A stretch of 64,000 nucleotides of DNA, from contig NZ_KK211168.1 of NCBI RefSeq assembly GCF_000620705.1, forward strand, positions 525,318-589,317. The letters are read 5' to 3'. How positions within the stretch are numbered: the stretch's first letter is position 1; each line of letters opens with the position of its first letter. The notes below the pieces were generated by a model, which was not told the DNA's origin, made no database searches, and saw nothing but the letters and a program-made list of their open reading frames with translations. Shown here one piece after another: positions 29,374-37,749 of this stretch. The position numbers and the translations under genes were made by a program. Source of the DNA: Nocardioides sp. URHA0020 (GTDB taxonomy: Bacteria; Actinomycetota; Actinomycetes; Propionibacteriales; Nocardioidaceae).

Positions 29374-29404
29374 AACGTACGACCTGGAGTGCACTCCAGC
29401 TCAA
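29374..29404 (-). promoter_or_regulatory. MerR-type promoter with dyad operator before the dehydrogenase
   Basis: On the minus strand a -35 box TTGAGC (29399-29404) and a -10 box TACGTT (29374-29379) are separated by 19 bp, longer than the usual 17. The perfect palindrome CTGGAGTGCACTCCAG (29384-29399) fills the spacer. A stretched spacer containing the operator is the hallmark of MerR-family promoters. The -10 is only about 8 bp from the ATG, so the transcript may be leaderless. Confidence 0.7.
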
Positions 29405-29466
29405 GGCCGTCGAGCTCGACCGGGGTACGTCGTGCCGCATCCGGGCCGCGCGCCGCTGAGGGCCGG

Positions 29467-30609
29467 TCACCCTCGTCGGGTCAGCAGCGCGACGCACTCC
29501 ACGTGGTGCGTCATCGGGAAGAGGTCGAAGCCGCGCAGCTCCTGCAGCTCGTAGCCCAGGGTCGCGAAGGTCGCGAGGTCGCGGGCCAGGGCCGCGGGGT
29601 CGCAGGCGACGTAGGCGACTGCCCGGGGAGCGCGGTCGACGACCTGCTCGACGACGGCGCGGCGGGCGCCCTCGCGCGGCGGGTCGAGCACGACCAGGTC
29701 GAAGGGCTGGTCGAACGAGGTGGCGAGCACCTCGTCGACGGAGCCCGCCCGCGCGGTGATGCCCGGGCAATTGCGCCCGGAGAGGTCGGAGGCGGTGCGG
29801 TCGCCCTCGATCGCGACCACGCGTCCGCGCTCCCCCACCGCGTCGAGCAGGAACCGGCTGAAGAGCCCGACCCCGGCGTACAGGTCGAGCGCGGTCTCGC
29901 CCGGCTGCGGCGCGAGCATGCCGAGCACGGTGTCGACGAGGATGCGAGGCGCCCCCGGGTGCACCTGCCAGAAGCCGTCGCCGGCCACCTGGAACTCGTG
30001 CGGCTCCACCGTCTCGACGACGATGCCGGGTGCGGGCTCGCGGGCATCGGTCCGCGCGATCAGGCAGTCGTCGACCAGCACGACCTCGCGTGAGCGGTGC
30101 TTGCGCATCCCCAGACCCGACGACGTGTGGACGAAGTGGTGCCGGGTGCGCCAGCGCAGCCCGTCGACGTCACCGGGCACGGCCTCGACCTCGCCCGCCC
30201 ACGTCAGCCCGGCCAGCCGGGAGAGCTGCTCGCGGACGATGGCGGTCTTGAGCGCGCGCTGGGCCGGCAGCGCCACGTGCTGGAAGTCGCAGCCGCCGCA
30301 GCGGTCGGGGCCGGCAAAGACGCACGGCGCGGTGACCCGGTCCGCAGACGCCTCGAGCACCTCCACCGCGTCGCCGCGCCAGAACCGGTCGCCGTCGGTG
30401 CCCTCGGTGATCTCCAGGACGACCCGCTCGCCGGGCAGGGCGTGCCGGACGAAGACGACGCGCGCCTCCGGCGGGTCGAGGCGTACGACGCAGTGCCCGC
30501 CGTGGGCGACCGGGCCGACGATCGCCTCGAACCGCTCGCCGACGCGGGAGGCGCCTCGGGGCTGCTTGGCCCGCGGACGGTGCGAGCCGCGACGCTGGGG
30601 CCGGCTCAC
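29467..30609 (-). CDS. TRAM-domain class I SAM-dependent RNA methyltransferase (RumA/TrmA type)
   Basis: A 380-residue RNA uracil-C5 methyltransferase. An N-terminal TRAM OB-fold (EAIVGPVAHGGHCVVRL) is followed by a cysteine cluster in CVFAGPDRCGGCDFQH that fits an Fe-S centre, then a Rossmann SAM domain with LDLYAGVGLFSRFLL and VVLDPPREG, and the catalytic Cys in YVACDPAALARD. It probably makes m5U in rRNA or tRNA; the site is unknown. GTG start 30607-30609 overlaps the K+ transporter stop (GTGA). Same neighbour order as Rv2689c-Rv2690c from memory. Confidence 0.92.
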   Translation of the reverse strand: MSRPQRRGSHRPRAKQPRGASRVGERFEAIVGPVAHGGHCVVRLDPPEARVVFVRHALPGERVVLEITEGTDGDRFWRGDAVEVLEASADRVTAPCVFAGPDRCGGCDFQHVALPAQRALKTAIVREQLSRLAGLTWAGEVEAVPGDVDGLRWRTRHHFVHTSSGLGMRKHRSREVVLVDDCLIARTDAREPAPGIVVETVEPHEFQVAGDGFWQVHPGAPRILVDTVLGMLAPQPGETALDLYAGVGLFSRFLLDAVGERGRVVAIEGDRTASDLSGRNCPGITARAGSVDEVLATSFDQPFDLVVLDPPREGARRAVVEQVVDRAPRAVAYVACDPAALARDLATFATLGYELQELRGFDLFPMTHHVECVALLTRRG

Positions 30610-32654
30610 GGCTGGATCTGGCGATCGTTGTCGGAGCGGGTCTGGACGTTGCCCATCCGCAGCTCGGAGGGCCGCACCCAGGCGCCCTCGCGCTCCTCGC
30701 GCTCGCGGGCGAGCTCGGAGGACCGCAGCTGGTAGGGCACCGAGGTGACCATCACGCCGGGGGCGAAGAGCAGGCGACCCTTGAGGCGGAGCGCCGTCTG
30801 GTTGTGCAGCAGCTGCTCCCACCAGCGCCCGACGACGTACTCGGGGATGAAGACCGACACGACGCCGCGCGGGTTGGCCTTGCGGATCTCCATGGCGTAC
30901 TCGACGATCGGCCGGACCAGCTCGCGGTACGGCGAGTGCAGCACCTTGAGCGGCACGTCGATGTTGCGCTCGTCCCACTCCTCGAGGAGCCGGTTGGTGG
31001 TGTCGGCGTCGACCGAGACGTAGACGCCCTCGAGCACGTTGGGGCGGGTCGCCTTCGCGAAGGCCAGCGCCCGCAGGGTCGGCTTGTGCAGCTTGGAGAC
31101 CAGGACGATGGCGTGCACCCGCGTCGGGAGCACCTTGTCGTCCTCGTCGGCGGCGAGCTCGTCGTTGACGTTGCTGTAGTGACGGTGGATGCCGCGCATC
31201 AGCAGGTAGAAGACGATCATCGCGACGATCGTGATCCACGCTCCGGCGAAGAACTTGGTGATCAGCACGATGACCAGCACGACGGCGGTGAAGCTGAGGC
31301 CGACCGTGTTGATGACCCGGGAGCGGTACATCCGGCGGCGCTCGCCCAGGTCCCGCTCGGTCTTCAGGTGGCGGGTCCAGTGCCGGATCATGCCGAGCTG
31401 GCTGAGGTTGAAGGAGACGAAGACGCCGACGATGTAGAGCTGGATCAGGCGGGTCGGCTCGGCGTTGAACACCTGGATCAGGATGATCGCCATGACCGCG
31501 AGGAAGAGGATGCCGTTGCTGTAGGCGAGCCGGTCGCCGCGCGAGTTGAGCGCTCGTGGCGCGTAGCCGTCGCGGGCCAGGATCGAGCCGAGCACCGGGA
31601 AGCCGTTGAAGGCGGTGTTGGCGGCGAGCACCAGGATCACGCCGGTGACGGTGACGACGAAGTAGAAGCCCGGCGAGAAGTCGGCGAAGATCGCCTGGGC
31701 GATCTGCGAGATCGCGGTGTGCTGGTCGTAGTCGGCCGGCACGGGCTGCCCGTCGATGGTGAGCCGGTCCAGGTCGTTGGGGTCGACCAGCTTGAGCCCC
31801 ATCTGCTTCGCCAGCACGATGACGCTGAGCATCATCGAGATCGCGATCATGCCGAGCAGCAGCAGCGTGGTGGCGGCGTTCTTGCTCTTCGGGCGACGGA
31901 AGGCGGGCACGCCGTTCGAGATCGCCTCGACCCCGGTCAGCGCCGCACAGCCGGACGAGAAGGCCCGGGCCAGCAGGAAGATCAGCGCGAACGTCGTCAT
32001 CTGGTCGCCGTACCCGGGTGCCGGCATCAGGTCGAGCTCGGCGCTCTTCACCTGTGGCAGCGTCCCGGCGGCGAGCTCGAAGATCCCGTAGGCGCACATG
32101 CCGAGGATCGCGACCATGAAGGCGTACGTCGGGATCGCGAAGAAGGTCCCCGACTCGCGGATCCCGCGCAGGTTGAGCGCCGCCAGGACGACCACGAGCA
32201 GCGTCGCGAACGTCGCCTCGTGCCCGTTGAGCGGCGAGATCGCGGACGCGGCGTACTGGGCGCCGGAGGAGATCGACACGGCGACCGTCAGGACGTAGTC
32301 GACGAGCAGGGCGCTGCCGACGACCGTGCCGGCCTTCGACCCCAGGTTGACCGTCGCGACCTCGTAGTCGCCCCCGCCGCTGGGGTAGGCATGCACGGTC
32401 TGGCGGTAGGACGCGACGACCGCGGTCATCACGATGGCGACGGCGATGCCGATCTTCCAGGACCACACGTACGCCGACGCGCCGGCCAGCGACAGCATGA
32501 TGAAGACCTCGTCCGGGGCGTAGGCCACCGACGACAGCGCGTCGCTCGCGAACACCGGGAGCGCGATCCGCTTGGACAGCAGCGTCTCCCCCAGCTGCGA
32601 GCTGCGCAGCTTGCGGCCGAGCAGCACGCGCTTCGACACGTCCCCGATGCTCAC
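30606..32654 (-). CDS. KimA-like potassium transporter (KUP/APC superfamily)
   Basis: A 682-residue membrane protein with about 12 helices and a cytosolic C-terminal domain of about 170 residues. Segments such as ASDALSSVAYAPDE, SYRQTVHAYPSGGGDYEVA, LLVDYVLTVAVSISSG and AFSSGCAALTGVEAISNGVP match, from memory, Bacillus subtilis KimA (YdaO), a K+/H+ symporter controlled by c-di-AMP. The two TrkA-type K+ regulators encoded divergently next door support a K+ role. Databases often call such genes amino acid permeases. GTG start 32652-32654, 93 bp from ceoB. Confidence 0.85.
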   Translation of the reverse strand: MSIGDVSKRVLLGRKLRSSQLGETLLSKRIALPVFASDALSSVAYAPDEVFIMLSLAGASAYVWSWKIGIAVAIVMTAVVASYRQTVHAYPSGGGDYEVATVNLGSKAGTVVGSALLVDYVLTVAVSISSGAQYAASAISPLNGHEATFATLLVVVLAALNLRGIRESGTFFAIPTYAFMVAILGMCAYGIFELAAGTLPQVKSAELDLMPAPGYGDQMTTFALIFLLARAFSSGCAALTGVEAISNGVPAFRRPKSKNAATTLLLLGMIAISMMLSVIVLAKQMGLKLVDPNDLDRLTIDGQPVPADYDQHTAISQIAQAIFADFSPGFYFVVTVTGVILVLAANTAFNGFPVLGSILARDGYAPRALNSRGDRLAYSNGILFLAVMAIILIQVFNAEPTRLIQLYIVGVFVSFNLSQLGMIRHWTRHLKTERDLGERRRMYRSRVINTVGLSFTAVVLVIVLITKFFAGAWITIVAMIVFYLLMRGIHRHYSNVNDELAADEDDKVLPTRVHAIVLVSKLHKPTLRALAFAKATRPNVLEGVYVSVDADTTNRLLEEWDERNIDVPLKVLHSPYRELVRPIVEYAMEIRKANPRGVVSVFIPEYVVGRWWEQLLHNQTALRLKGRLLFAPGVMVTSVPYQLRSSELAREREEREGAWVRPSELRMGNVQTRSDNDRQIQP

Positions 32655-32747
32655 AGCGGGCAAGGCTAGACCCACCGGCTGACCCCGGGCGCATCCGCGG
32701 AGCGAGTCGTGCCGACGGGTCCGAGCAGACCTAGTAGCGTCTGCCCC

Positions 32748-33410
32748 GTGCATGTCGTGATCATGGGTTGCGGGCGGGTCGGCTCCACGCTGGCCCGCAG
32801 CCTCGAGGACCGCAACCACACCGTGTCGATCATCGACTCCGAGCCGGACGCGTTCCGACGCCTGGGGCCCGGGTTCAACGGCGACAAGGTGACCGGTCAG
32901 GGGTTCGACCAAGAGGTCCTGGAGAAGGCCGGCATCCGCCGCGCGGACGCCTTCGCCGCCGTCTCGAGCGGTGACAACTCCAACATCATCGCGGCCCGGG
33001 TGGCCCGGGAGACCTTCGGGATCCAGCAGGTCGTCGCCCGGATCTACGACCCGGGTCGCGCCGAGGTCTACCAGCGACTCGGCATCACCACGGTCGCCAC
33101 GGTCAAGTGGACGGCCGACCAGGTGCTGCGCCGGATCCTCCCGGCCGGTGCCGAGCCGGACTTCCGCGACCCGTCGGGCACCATCCGGGTCGACCAGATC
33201 CCGGCACCCGAGTCGTGGATCGGTCACCGCACCGTGGACTTCCAGGCGCAGTCGCGGAGCCGGATCGCCTGGATCGACCGGCTCGGCGAGGGCATGCTGC
33301 CGAGCCGCGAGAGCGTGATCCAGGAGGGCGACGTGCTGCACGTCGCCATGCGCGAGGAGCACGCAGCCGGGGCCTACCAGGTCATCGAAGCCGGCCCGGA
33401 CGAGAGCTGA
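32748..33410 (+). CDS. ceoB: TrkA-family K+ uptake regulatory protein, first of a pair
   Basis: A 220-residue cytosolic protein with an N-terminal RCK Rossmann domain (VIMGCGRVGSTLARSLED, then IIDSEPDAF) and a C-terminal RCK_C domain (GTIRVDQIPAPESWIG ... VIQEGDVLHVAM). Such subunits bind NAD(H) and gate Trk/Ktr channels. It is followed 7 bp later by a second TrkA gene, as in ceoB-ceoC of mycobacteria. No TrkH/TrkG channel gene is in view; the partner may be elsewhere or may be the KimA-like carrier. Confidence 0.92.
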   Translation: MHVVIMGCGRVGSTLARSLEDRNHTVSIIDSEPDAFRRLGPGFNGDKVTGQGFDQEVLEKAGIRRADAFAAVSSGDNSNIIAARVARETFGIQQVVARIYDPGRAEVYQRLGITTVATVKWTADQVLRRILPAGAEPDFRDPSGTIRVDQIPAPESWIGHRTVDFQAQSRSRIAWIDRLGEGMLPSRESVIQEGDVLHVAMREEHAAGAYQVIEAGPDES

Positions 33411-33417
33411 GGACGTC

Positions 33418-34089
33418 ATGCGAGTCGCCATCGCCGGAGCCGGTGCTGTCGGGCGCTCCATCGCCCGCGAGCTGATCCACAACGGGCACCAGGTGCTCCT
33501 GATCGACAAGAACTCGGACTCCATCAAGCCCGAGCGCGTGCCCGACGCCGAGTGGCTGCTGGCCGACTCCTGCGAGCTGTCCTCGCTCGAGGAGGCCGAG
33601 CTCGACCGGTGCGACGTGGTGATCGCGGCGACCGGTGACGACAAGGTCAACCTGGTGACGTCGCTGCTCGCCAAGACGGAGTTCGGCGTGCCGCGCACCG
33701 TGGGGCGGGTCAACCACCCCAACAACGAGTGGCTCTTCACCGAGGCCTGGGGCGTCGACGTCAACGTCTCGACCCCGCGGATCATGTCGGCGCTGGTCGA
33801 GGAGGCCGTCACCGTCGGCGACCTGGTGCGGCTCTTCACCTTCCGCCAGGGCAACGCCAACCTGGTCGAGATGACCCTGCCGGCGGACTCGCCGTACGTG
33901 GGGAAGCCCGCGGGGCTGATCCCGTTCCCGGAGAACTGCGCCCTGGTCACCATCCTGCGCGACGGCCAGGTCTACGTGCCCAACGACGAGCAGCCGGTCG
34001 AGGCGGGCGACGAGCTGCTGTTCGTGGTGCCGTCCGACGTCGAGGAGAACCTCGAGCGCCTGCTCGCCCCCTCCGCCCACGGGGGCTAG
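33418..34089 (+). CDS. ceoC: TrkA-family K+ uptake regulatory protein, second of a pair
   Basis: A 223-residue protein with GAGAVGRSIARELIHNGHQV as nucleotide-binding motif, IAATGDDKVNLVTSLLAK in the second half of the fold, and an RCK_C domain (LVEMTLPADSPYVGKP; VEAGDELLFVVP). It forms an operon with ceoB. Its stop overlaps that of the convergent DUF3159 gene (CTAG). Confidence 0.93.
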   Translation: MRVAIAGAGAVGRSIARELIHNGHQVLLIDKNSDSIKPERVPDAEWLLADSCELSSLEEAELDRCDVVIAATGDDKVNLVTSLLAKTEFGVPRTVGRVNHPNNEWLFTEAWGVDVNVSTPRIMSALVEEAVTVGDLVRLFTFRQGNANLVEMTLPADSPYVGKPAGLIPFPENCALVTILRDGQVYVPNDEQPVEAGDELLFVVPSDVEENLERLLAPSAHGG

Positions 34090-34805
34090 GCGGGCTCGGC
34101 CTCCGCCGACTCCAGCGGGGTGTGGTTGCGCGAGAGCACCCACACCATCGCGGCGAGGGCGGCCAGCTGCAGCGGCCAGCCCATGGCGATCTTCAGGATG
34201 CCGAGGGCGGCGACGGCCGAGTCGGCCTCGATGCTCCCGGACTTGCCGGCGAGCCAGATCGGGGTCTGCACCACGACCCGGATCAGGCACGGCACGGTCA
34301 GCAGCCAGGTCAGCAGCGTGCAGAGCCGGACGATCTGCTTGTCCCGGTGCCACGCGGTCGCGTCGCCGGTCACGCTGCCGACCATGAAGCCGACCAGTGG
34401 CCAGCCGACCAGGCAGGTCGCCGCTAGCAGCACGGAGTAGCCGGCGTTGTAGATGATGCCGGGCAGGAAGTACGCCAGCGCCTGGTCGTCGGAGCTGCCG
34501 CCACGGCTCGCCGAGATCTGCACGAAGAGCGCGCCGATGCCGATGCCGAAGAGCGCGTTCAGGACGAACTGCACGCTCGAGCGCTGCACCAGGCGCAGCA
34601 CGAGCAGGAGCAGCGCCGAGGCGATGCTCACGGTGAGCGCCACGCGGAGGTCCTTGGTCGTCAGCCACAGGACGGTGAAGACGAGCGTCGGGACGGCCGC
34701 CTCGAACATGCCGCGGCGGCCACCGAGCGCCTTCGACATCTGCGCGCGCACCACCGCCTCGACGGTCTCGACGCCGTCGTGCGTCTCGGTCGGCCGCTCC
34801 GTCAC
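34086..34805 (-). CDS. DUF3159 membrane protein
   Basis: A 239-residue membrane protein with five or six hydrophobic segments (PTLVFTVLWLTTKDLRVAL; LALLVLRL-type helix; YFLPGIIYNAGYSVLLAATC; LGILKIAMGWPLQLAALAAM). It matches DUF3159, found beside dut and ceoBC in actinobacteria (Rv2693c position). Function unknown; the topology recalls intracellular septation or transport proteins. GTG start overlaps the OB-fold gene stop (GTGA). Confidence 0.88.
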   Translation of the reverse strand: MTERPTETHDGVETVEAVVRAQMSKALGGRRGMFEAAVPTLVFTVLWLTTKDLRVALTVSIASALLLLVLRLVQRSSVQFVLNALFGIGIGALFVQISASRGGSSDDQALAYFLPGIIYNAGYSVLLAATCLVGWPLVGFMVGSVTGDATAWHRDKQIVRLCTLLTWLLTVPCLIRVVVQTPIWLAGKSGSIEADSAVAALGILKIAMGWPLQLAALAAMVWVLSRNHTPLESAEAEPA

Positions 34806-35164
34806 GGGATCAGCTCGTAGCGCGGGTTGTAGAGGATCCGCTCGCCGTCGTGCTGGCCGATCCGGCCCTGCACCGAGAGGGACCGACCGGGTGCGATCCC
34901 GGTGATCCGACGACGGCCCAGCCAGACGATCGTGATCGAGCCGGTGCCGTCGGAGAGCTCGGCCTCCAGGGCCGGCACGCCACCACGCGGTCGCAGCGTC
35001 ACGGTGCGCAGGGTGCCGCGGAGCCGGACCCGCTCCCGGTCGGGAGCCGAGCCGATCTGCTCGAAGCCCCCGTCGCGGTGGGTACGACGCAGGTCACGCT
35101 CGTCCTGGTCGCCCGAGCTGGCCCACCGACTGATCGTGCGCCGCAGCCGGGTCTTCTCGCCCAT
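34802..35164 (-). CDS. OB-fold nucleic-acid-binding domain protein
   Basis: A 120-residue protein with an OB-fold of the tRNA/helicase type (VRLRGTLRTVTLRPRGG; AELSDGTGSITIVWLGRRRI; GRSLSVQGRIG). It corresponds in position to Rv2694c. It probably binds single-stranded nucleic acid; the partner is unknown. It is coupled to the DUF3159 gene and lies 4 bp after the DUF3710 stop. Confidence 0.9.
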   Translation of the reverse strand: MGEKTRLRRTISRWASSGDQDERDLRRTHRDGGFEQIGSAPDRERVRLRGTLRTVTLRPRGGVPALEAELSDGTGSITIVWLGRRRITGIAPGRSLSVQGRIGQHDGERILYNPRYELIP

Positions 35165-35168
35165 GCGC

Positions 35169-35828
35169 CTAGCGCTCTCGGCGGACGAGCTGGTCGCTCG
35201 GGGGCAGCGTCAGCTGCAGCTCGGCGCCCACGGGCATGGCCCCGGCACCGCGGCGTACGACGGTCTGGGCGATCGCCTCGTCCCACGGGCCCACGTAGTC
35301 GGGCTCCACGGCCGCCCGGCCGAGCAAGGTGGCGCGCAGCAGCCAGCGGGCGCCGTTGATGCCGACGACGCGGGCGGGCTGGTTGAGGGTGCGCCCGTCC
35401 TCGCCGCGCACGGTGAGCTGGCAGACCAGCTCGGTCCCGTAGCGACCCTCGCGCTCGGAGGCGGTGCCTCCGCGCTGGGCGTACTCGGCGGCGATCTTGG
35501 GCCGGATCTCGTCCCAGAGGTTGCCGCCGCGAGGTGCCGCGAAGGCGCGCAGCTCGACGGCACCCTCGGTGCCGCCCAGCACGACGGACTGCACCTGGTC
35601 GGTCTCCTCCTCCACCTGGAGCTCGATGTCGAGCCCCTCGATGTTGGGCAGCAGCAGCGCCCCGAGGTCGATCCGGTCGACGCCGGCGTCGAGACCACCC
35701 GGGACGTCGTCCACGTCGTAGGGCCCCGCAGGCACCGCCTCGGCGGTCCCGGTCGACTCGTCGCCCTCGGGCCCGTCCTGGACGGCGGGCCCGTCAGCGG
35801 GCTCGGCGGACTTGCGACGGAACTTCAC
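35169..35828 (-). CDS. DUF3710 protein
   Basis: A 219-residue soluble protein with an acidic N-terminus and a beta-rich domain (GPYDVDDVPGG; RIDLGALLLPNIEGLDIELQ; GRYGTELVCQL; RWLLRATLLG). It matches DUF3710, the Rv2696c family, conserved next to dut. No catalytic motif is seen. Confidence 0.88.
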   Translation of the reverse strand: MKFRRKSAEPADGPAVQDGPEGDESTGTAEAVPAGPYDVDDVPGGLDAGVDRIDLGALLLPNIEGLDIELQVEEETDQVQSVVLGGTEGAVELRAFAAPRGGNLWDEIRPKIAAEYAQRGGTASEREGRYGTELVCQLTVRGEDGRTLNQPARVVGINGARWLLRATLLGRAAVEPDYVGPWDEAIAQTVVRRGAGAMPVGAELQLTLPPSDQLVRRER

Positions 35829-35872
35829 GGCAACTCACTCTCGATGATCATGTTGGGTGGGACTCGCCCGGG

Positions 35873-36343
35873 TCAGGGCCGTCCGAAGCCTCCGGTAGAA
35901 CCGTAACCCCCGGCCCCCCGCACCGACGCGGGCAGTGTCCCGACGTCGACGAACTCGGCGCGCTCGAAGCGCTGGATCACCAGCTGGGCGATCCGGTCGC
36001 CCCGGCGCAGCTCGATCGGCTCGCGCGGGTCGTGGTTGATCAGCAGCACCTTGATCTCGCCGCGGTAGCCCGCGTCCACGGTGCCCGGCGTGTTCACGAT
36101 CGACAGCCCGTGCCGCGCCGCCAGACCGGAGCGTGGGTGCACCAGCGCGACGAACCCGTCGGGCAGCGCGATCGCGACGCCGGTCGGCACCATCGCCCGC
36201 TCCCCCGGGGCCAGCGTCACGTCGACGGTCGTGACCAGGTCCGCGCCGGCGTCGCCGGGATGCGCGTACGACGGCAGCGGCAGCTCCGGGTCGAGGCGCT
36301 GGACGAGCACCTCGAGCGGCGCGGCGGAGGTGATGTCGTTCAC
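35873..36343 (-). CDS. dut: dUTP diphosphatase
   Basis: Hydrolyses dUTP to dUMP and pyrophosphate, keeping uracil out of DNA and supplying thymidylate synthesis; a trimer. The 156-residue protein has all five motifs: [45 protein letters not shown], and the C-terminal arm [12 protein letters not shown] that closes the active site. GTG start 36341-36343 ([12 protein letters not shown]) fits the family N-terminus. Confidence 0.97.
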   Translation of the reverse strand: MNDITSAAPLEVLVQRLDPELPLPSYAHPGDAGADLVTTVDVTLAPGERAMVPTGVAIALPDGFVALVHPRSGLAARHGLSIVNTPGTVDAGYRGEIKVLLINHDPREPIELRRGDRIAQLVIQRFERAEFVDVGTLPASVRGAGGYGSTGGFGRP

Positions 36344-36396
36344 GTCGCCGGACCCTACCGGCCGGGCGCCGCGGCCCCAATGACAGGATTCCGCCT

Positions 36397-36864
36397 GTGA
36401 GTGCCGGCCCGACGTACAGCGAGCGCCTCGGCGTGCCGCTGCGCTGGTGGGTGCAGGGGACCATGCTCGTCGCCACGCTGTGGCTGGCGGTCGTCGTGGC
36501 ACTGCCCCCGGCGGTCGCGTGGATCATCACCGCGATCGCGATGGCGCTGCTCTGCACCGGTCTGTGGGCGTACGGCGCCGCGCGGATCGGGGTCGACGCC
36601 GAGACGTTCCGCGCCGGCCGGGCGCACATCGCCGCCGAGCACGTCGGCGCCGCGACGCCGCTCGATCCGGACGAGACCCGCCGGGTCGCGGGCCGGGACG
36701 CCGACGCGCGGGCCTACCTGCTGCTGCGCCCCTACCTCAAGCGCGCGGTCCGGGTGGAGATCGCCGACCCGGCCGACCCGGCGCCGTACTGGCTGGTCTC
36801 GACCCGGCACCCGGACGAGCTGGTCACCGCTCTCGCCGCGCTGACCACGGCCACCGGGACGTAG
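36397..36864 (+). CDS. DUF3093 membrane protein
   Basis: A 155-residue protein with two close N-terminal helices ([37 protein letters not shown]) and a cytosolic tail ending [20 protein letters not shown]. It matches DUF3093, the family beside dut in actinobacteria (Rv2698 position). Function unknown. GTG start at 36397; divergent from dut. Confidence 0.88.
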   Translation: MSAGPTYSERLGVPLRWWVQGTMLVATLWLAVVVALPPAVAWIITAIAMALLCTGLWAYGAARIGVDAETFRAGRAHIAAEHVGAATPLDPDETRRVAGRDADARAYLLLRPYLKRAVRVEIADPADPAPYWLVSTRHPDELVTALAALTTATGT

Positions 36865-36892
36865 GACCGGCCCGGCTGGGTACCCTTCGGCC

Positions 36893-37183
36893 ATGGCTGA
36901 TGGTGGATCGAAGGCATTCGGCGCGTTCTCCGTCGCGTCCGCGCTGGTGGCGGCTGCGGTCGCGAAGAAGACGATCGACAAGACCTGGACGGTGGCGACC
37001 GGCAAGAACCCGCCGGAGAACCCCGCGGACCCCGACGTCGAGATCTGGGAGGCGGTCTCCTGGGCCGTCGTGAGCGGCATGGCCGTGGGGCTCGCGCGGA
37101 TGCTCGCGCAGCGCCGGGCGACGTCGTACTACGTCCGCTCGACCGGGCACCTGCCCGGCCAGCTCCAGGCGGACGGGCAGTAG
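36893..37183 (+). CDS. DUF4235 membrane protein
   Basis: A 96-residue protein with two predicted helices, the first at about 12-27 and the second at about 53-70 (AVSWAVVSGMAVGLARMLAQ), separated by KTWTVATGKNPPENPADPD, typical of DUF4235. Function unknown. A strong hairpin terminator follows 15 bp after the stop. Confidence 0.87.
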   Translation: MADGGSKAFGAFSVASALVAAAVAKKTIDKTWTVATGKNPPENPADPDVEIWEAVSWAVVSGMAVGLARMLAQRRATSYYVRSTGHLPGQLQADGQ

Positions 37184-37198
37184 CCCCGGCACAGCAAA

Positions 37199-37223
37199 GG
37201 CCGCAACCCGAGGGGTTGCGGCC
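37199..37223. terminator. Bidirectional intrinsic terminator
   Basis: GGCCGCAACCC and GGGTTGCGGCC form an 11-bp perfect stem with a 3-nt loop. A pyrimidine-rich tract (TCTTCTGTGT) follows on the + strand and CTTTGCTG on the - strand. It lies between the convergent DUF4235 and DUF4193 genes and can end both transcripts. Confidence 0.88.
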
Positions 37224-37290
37224 TCTTCTGTGTCGTCCGGGTGGTGCTGCTCGCTCCGGCTGGGCGCCGGCTCGAGCAGCCCCGGTGCTC

Positions 37291-37581
37291 TCAGGAGCAG
37301 TCGAAGCAGATCATCTTCTTGGCATCGGCCAGCTGGCTGCGGTGGTGCAGCAGGAAGCAGCTCATGCAGGTGAACTCGTCCTCCTGCTTGGGCTTCACCT
37401 CGATCGCCAGCTCCTCGTGGGAGAGGTCCGCGCCGGGCAGCTCGAAGGACTCGGCCGCCTCGGCCTCGTCCTCGTCGACCTTGCCGGAGTTCTTGTCGTG
37501 GCGCCGCGCCTTGAGCTCTTCGATGCTCTCCTCGGACTGGTCTTCCTCGGTCTTGCGCGGTGCGTCGTAGTCAGTCGCCAT
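37291..37581 (-). CDS. DUF4193 protein
   Basis: A 96-residue acidic protein with a C-terminal four-cysteine knuckle, CMSC and CFDC, separated by FLLHHRSQLADAKKMI; it should bind zinc. It matches DUF4193 (Rv2699c position), widespread and highly conserved in actinobacteria, with no established function. The 168 bp upstream hold its promoter region and no gene. Confidence 0.92.
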   Translation of the reverse strand: MATDYDAPRKTEEDQSEESIEELKARRHDKNSGKVDEDEAEAAESFELPGADLSHEELAIEVKPKQEDEFTCMSCFLLHHRSQLADAKKMICFDCS

Positions 37582-37749
37582 TCGTCACTCCACTCTGCGA
37601 GGCGCCTGGGCGGTACGCCTCGTGCATCTTCATCTCTCGTCGTCTGCTCAGCCGCCAGATCATGCACCCTCGACGTTGCAGAAGGCACCCCTGTACGGCG
37701 TTGCGGAGCGTGAACATCAGGTGCCCTGGTGCTATTCCTCCGAAACGGG

